The translations under genes were made by a program, and so were the position numbers. Positions 5,166-6,294 of a stretch of 6,294 nucleotides of DNA are shown in pieces. The notes under the pieces were generated by a model. That model was not told the DNA's origin. It ran no database searches and saw nothing but the letters and a program-made list of their open reading frames with translations. Numbering within the stretch: position 1 is the stretch's first letter; every line of letters starts with the position of its first letter. Source of the stretch: Elusimicrobiota bacterium (GTDB taxonomy: Bacteria; Elusimicrobiota; Elusimicrobia; 2-02-FULL-39-32); the NCBI GenBank assembly GCA_023249715.1, contig JAHFCA010000090.1:1-6294 (forward strand), in the 5' to 3' direction.

Positions 5166-6294
5166 CTATGGCCCAAGAACCGACAATGGTTTTTTCTCCA
5201 ACAGCTTTTGAGCTAGGGTTATTGCTTCTTCTTGGGTGTGGATTTCCCCCACCGCGGCGGCTTCTTCAATTTCTTTTAAGAGAGTGCCAATGGTGGGGCT
5301 TGGAGATAGTTTAAGTTTTTCCATAAGGATCGTTCCATTTATAAGCGGTTCTTTTTTCTTGGCGGTTGCCTCCATTTTTAAAAAGTACCAACGCGCGAAA
5401 TCTTTCACGAGTTTTTCGTGCACATCGGCGCCTTTGCCGCGCGTTTCTTGGGTTAAGTAGGTGTAGCGGTCTGCCAAGGAAACAATTAAGGTGGGAATGG
5501 CGGTTACTCCTAAATCTCGGAAAAATCTAAATCGAGCGCGGTCCGTAAGGACGGGAGCAAAAGCAAGCCCTCCGGGCCGCATATGTTCTAAAACCATGCG
5601 GCTTAAATTCTTAGAGGCATCCGAGCTAAATTTAAGCCGCTCGGCCGCTTTTTTGGCGAGCTTGGCCCCCACATTTTGGTGCTCGTAAAATCGCAGGCGG
5701 CCTTCTATCATTTGCGCCGTGGGAGCTTTGCCGATATCGTGCAAAAGAACCCCTAGTTTCATTAAGGCCGCCCAACTTTTTTCTCCGGAATTCCCCTTCT
5801 CATTAAAAAGAAAAGCTTTTATTTTTTCATGGTCTTCCGGGAATTCGGCGCTTAAGTTTTGGAAGATCCATTCCAAACAATTTAGAGCGTCTAGAGAATG
5901 GCCCCACACTCCTTTTTCCGGGTAATAATCGAGGGCGCAGGCGCGGTTTGGGTCTACCTCCGGGAAAATTTGAGAAACAAGTCCCGCTTCATCTAATTTT
6001 AAAACAGTTGGGTACGCGCTCTGGCAGTCTAAAAGCAAAAGAAGCTCTTCTCTAATTCTTTCCATAGCCACGCGCTTTATAAGGGGGCTGTTTTCTTTAA
6101 TAGTTTTAAATGTTTCGGGATCTATTTCAAATTGAAGTTGCGTGGCAATTCTAAACGCTCGAAGGAGTCTTAGAGGGTCTTCTCCATAAATGGTTTTAGA
6201 AATTTGGCGGACGGTTTTTTTGTTTAAATCGGCGCGGCCATGGGTGGGGTCTAAAACATTTTCCAGTGAAAAAGTTTTTGCGTTATCGGGCGCT
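5166..6294 (-). CDS. CCA tRNA nucleotidyltransferase / poly(A) polymerase family protein with HD domain (N-terminus outside window)
   Basis: The frame is open from the right edge to TAG at 5166, giving 375 residues; the start and the catalytic head with its GS and DxD motifs are off-window. The visible part starts in the neck with DPTHGRADLNKKTVR and GEDPLRLLRAFRIA (fragment residues 37-50), the signature of class II tRNA nucleotidyltransferases, followed by VAMERIREEL (75-84). A C-terminal HD domain follows, with GHS (His132), LLHDIGK (His185-Asp186) and YEHQ (His205). The enzyme adds or repairs the CCA end of tRNAs in the cytoplasm; the HD domain may act as a phosphohydrolase. It is a housekeeping gene that marks the boundary of the accessory region to its left. 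A poly(A) polymerase role cannot be excluded without the head domain. Confidence 0.92.
   Translation of the reverse strand, partial: APDNAKTFSLENVLDPTHGRADLNKKTVRQISKTIYGEDPLRLLRAFRIATQLQFEIDPETFKTIKENSPLIKRVAMERIREELLLLLDCQSAYPTVLKLDEAGLVSQIFPEVDPNRACALDYYPEKGVWGHSLDALNCLEWIFQNLSAEFPEDHEKIKAFLFNEKGNSGEKSWAALMKLGVLLHDIGKAPTAQMIEGRLRFYEHQNVGAKLAKKAAERLKFSSDASKNLSRMVLEHMRPGGLAFAPVLTDRARFRFFRDLGVTAIPTLIVSLADRYTYLTQETRGKGADVHEKLVKDFARWYFLKMEATAKKKEPLINGTILMEKLKLSPSPTIGTLLKEIEEAAAVGEIHTQEEAITLAQKLLEKKPLSVLGP

Overview
All supported genes in this 6.3 kb window lie on the minus strand, so the biological reading order runs from high to low coordinates. From right to left the layout is: the C-terminal part of a CCA tRNA nucleotidyltransferase (5166-6294); a sigma70-like promoter driving a BrnT-like toxin remnant, a CopG-type antitoxin and a small overlapping third gene (4327-5156); a lasso-precursor-like gene, copy 2, with a nine-unit AG repeat inside its leader (4048-4193); an AAA+/DUF4143 ATPase (2753-3916); an asparagine-synthetase-like lasso cyclase with a frameshift near its C-terminus (761-2748); a second precursor-like gene, copy 1 (646-768); and an HPr-kinase-like peptide kinase that runs off the left edge (1-606).

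The central reading is a lasso peptide locus of the type that carries a kinase. The cyclase has an AsnB-like ATP-pyrophosphatase domain (SGGLDS, then NGGN..SSWDG) and lacks the Cys2 glutaminase nucleophile, as McjC-type cyclases do. The kinase has a P-loop and the HAS and DD motifs of the HprK-like enzymes that phosphorylate the C-terminal Ser of paeninodin-type peptides. Both short genes share a leader with a W-x-x-P-x-F element, comparable to the Y-x-x-P-x-L motif of lasso leaders. The copy 2 core (NNVPAGSDGLALMS) ends in Ser and has Asp at a position suitable for ring closure. The leader protease and recognition element (B1/B2) and any exporter are not visible; they may lie beyond base 1.

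Four reading frames are broken: copy 2 (at (AG)9), copy 1 (at the leader/core junction), the cyclase (at AGAGA) and the BrnT-like toxin (at ATATAT). Three of the four would be restored by loss of one dinucleotide unit. The (AG)9 tract is long enough to be a plausible phase-variation switch. The others could be real decay or assembly error, and the window alone cannot separate these. The ATPase and the antitoxin are intact, and the visible parts of the kinase and the CCA enzyme are open.

The organism cannot be named. Moderate-to-low GC, AGGAG-type ribosome binding sites, TTG use as a start, an HD-domain CCA enzyme, and DUF4143 and BrnT/CopG genes fit many Gram-negative or candidate-phylum bacteria.
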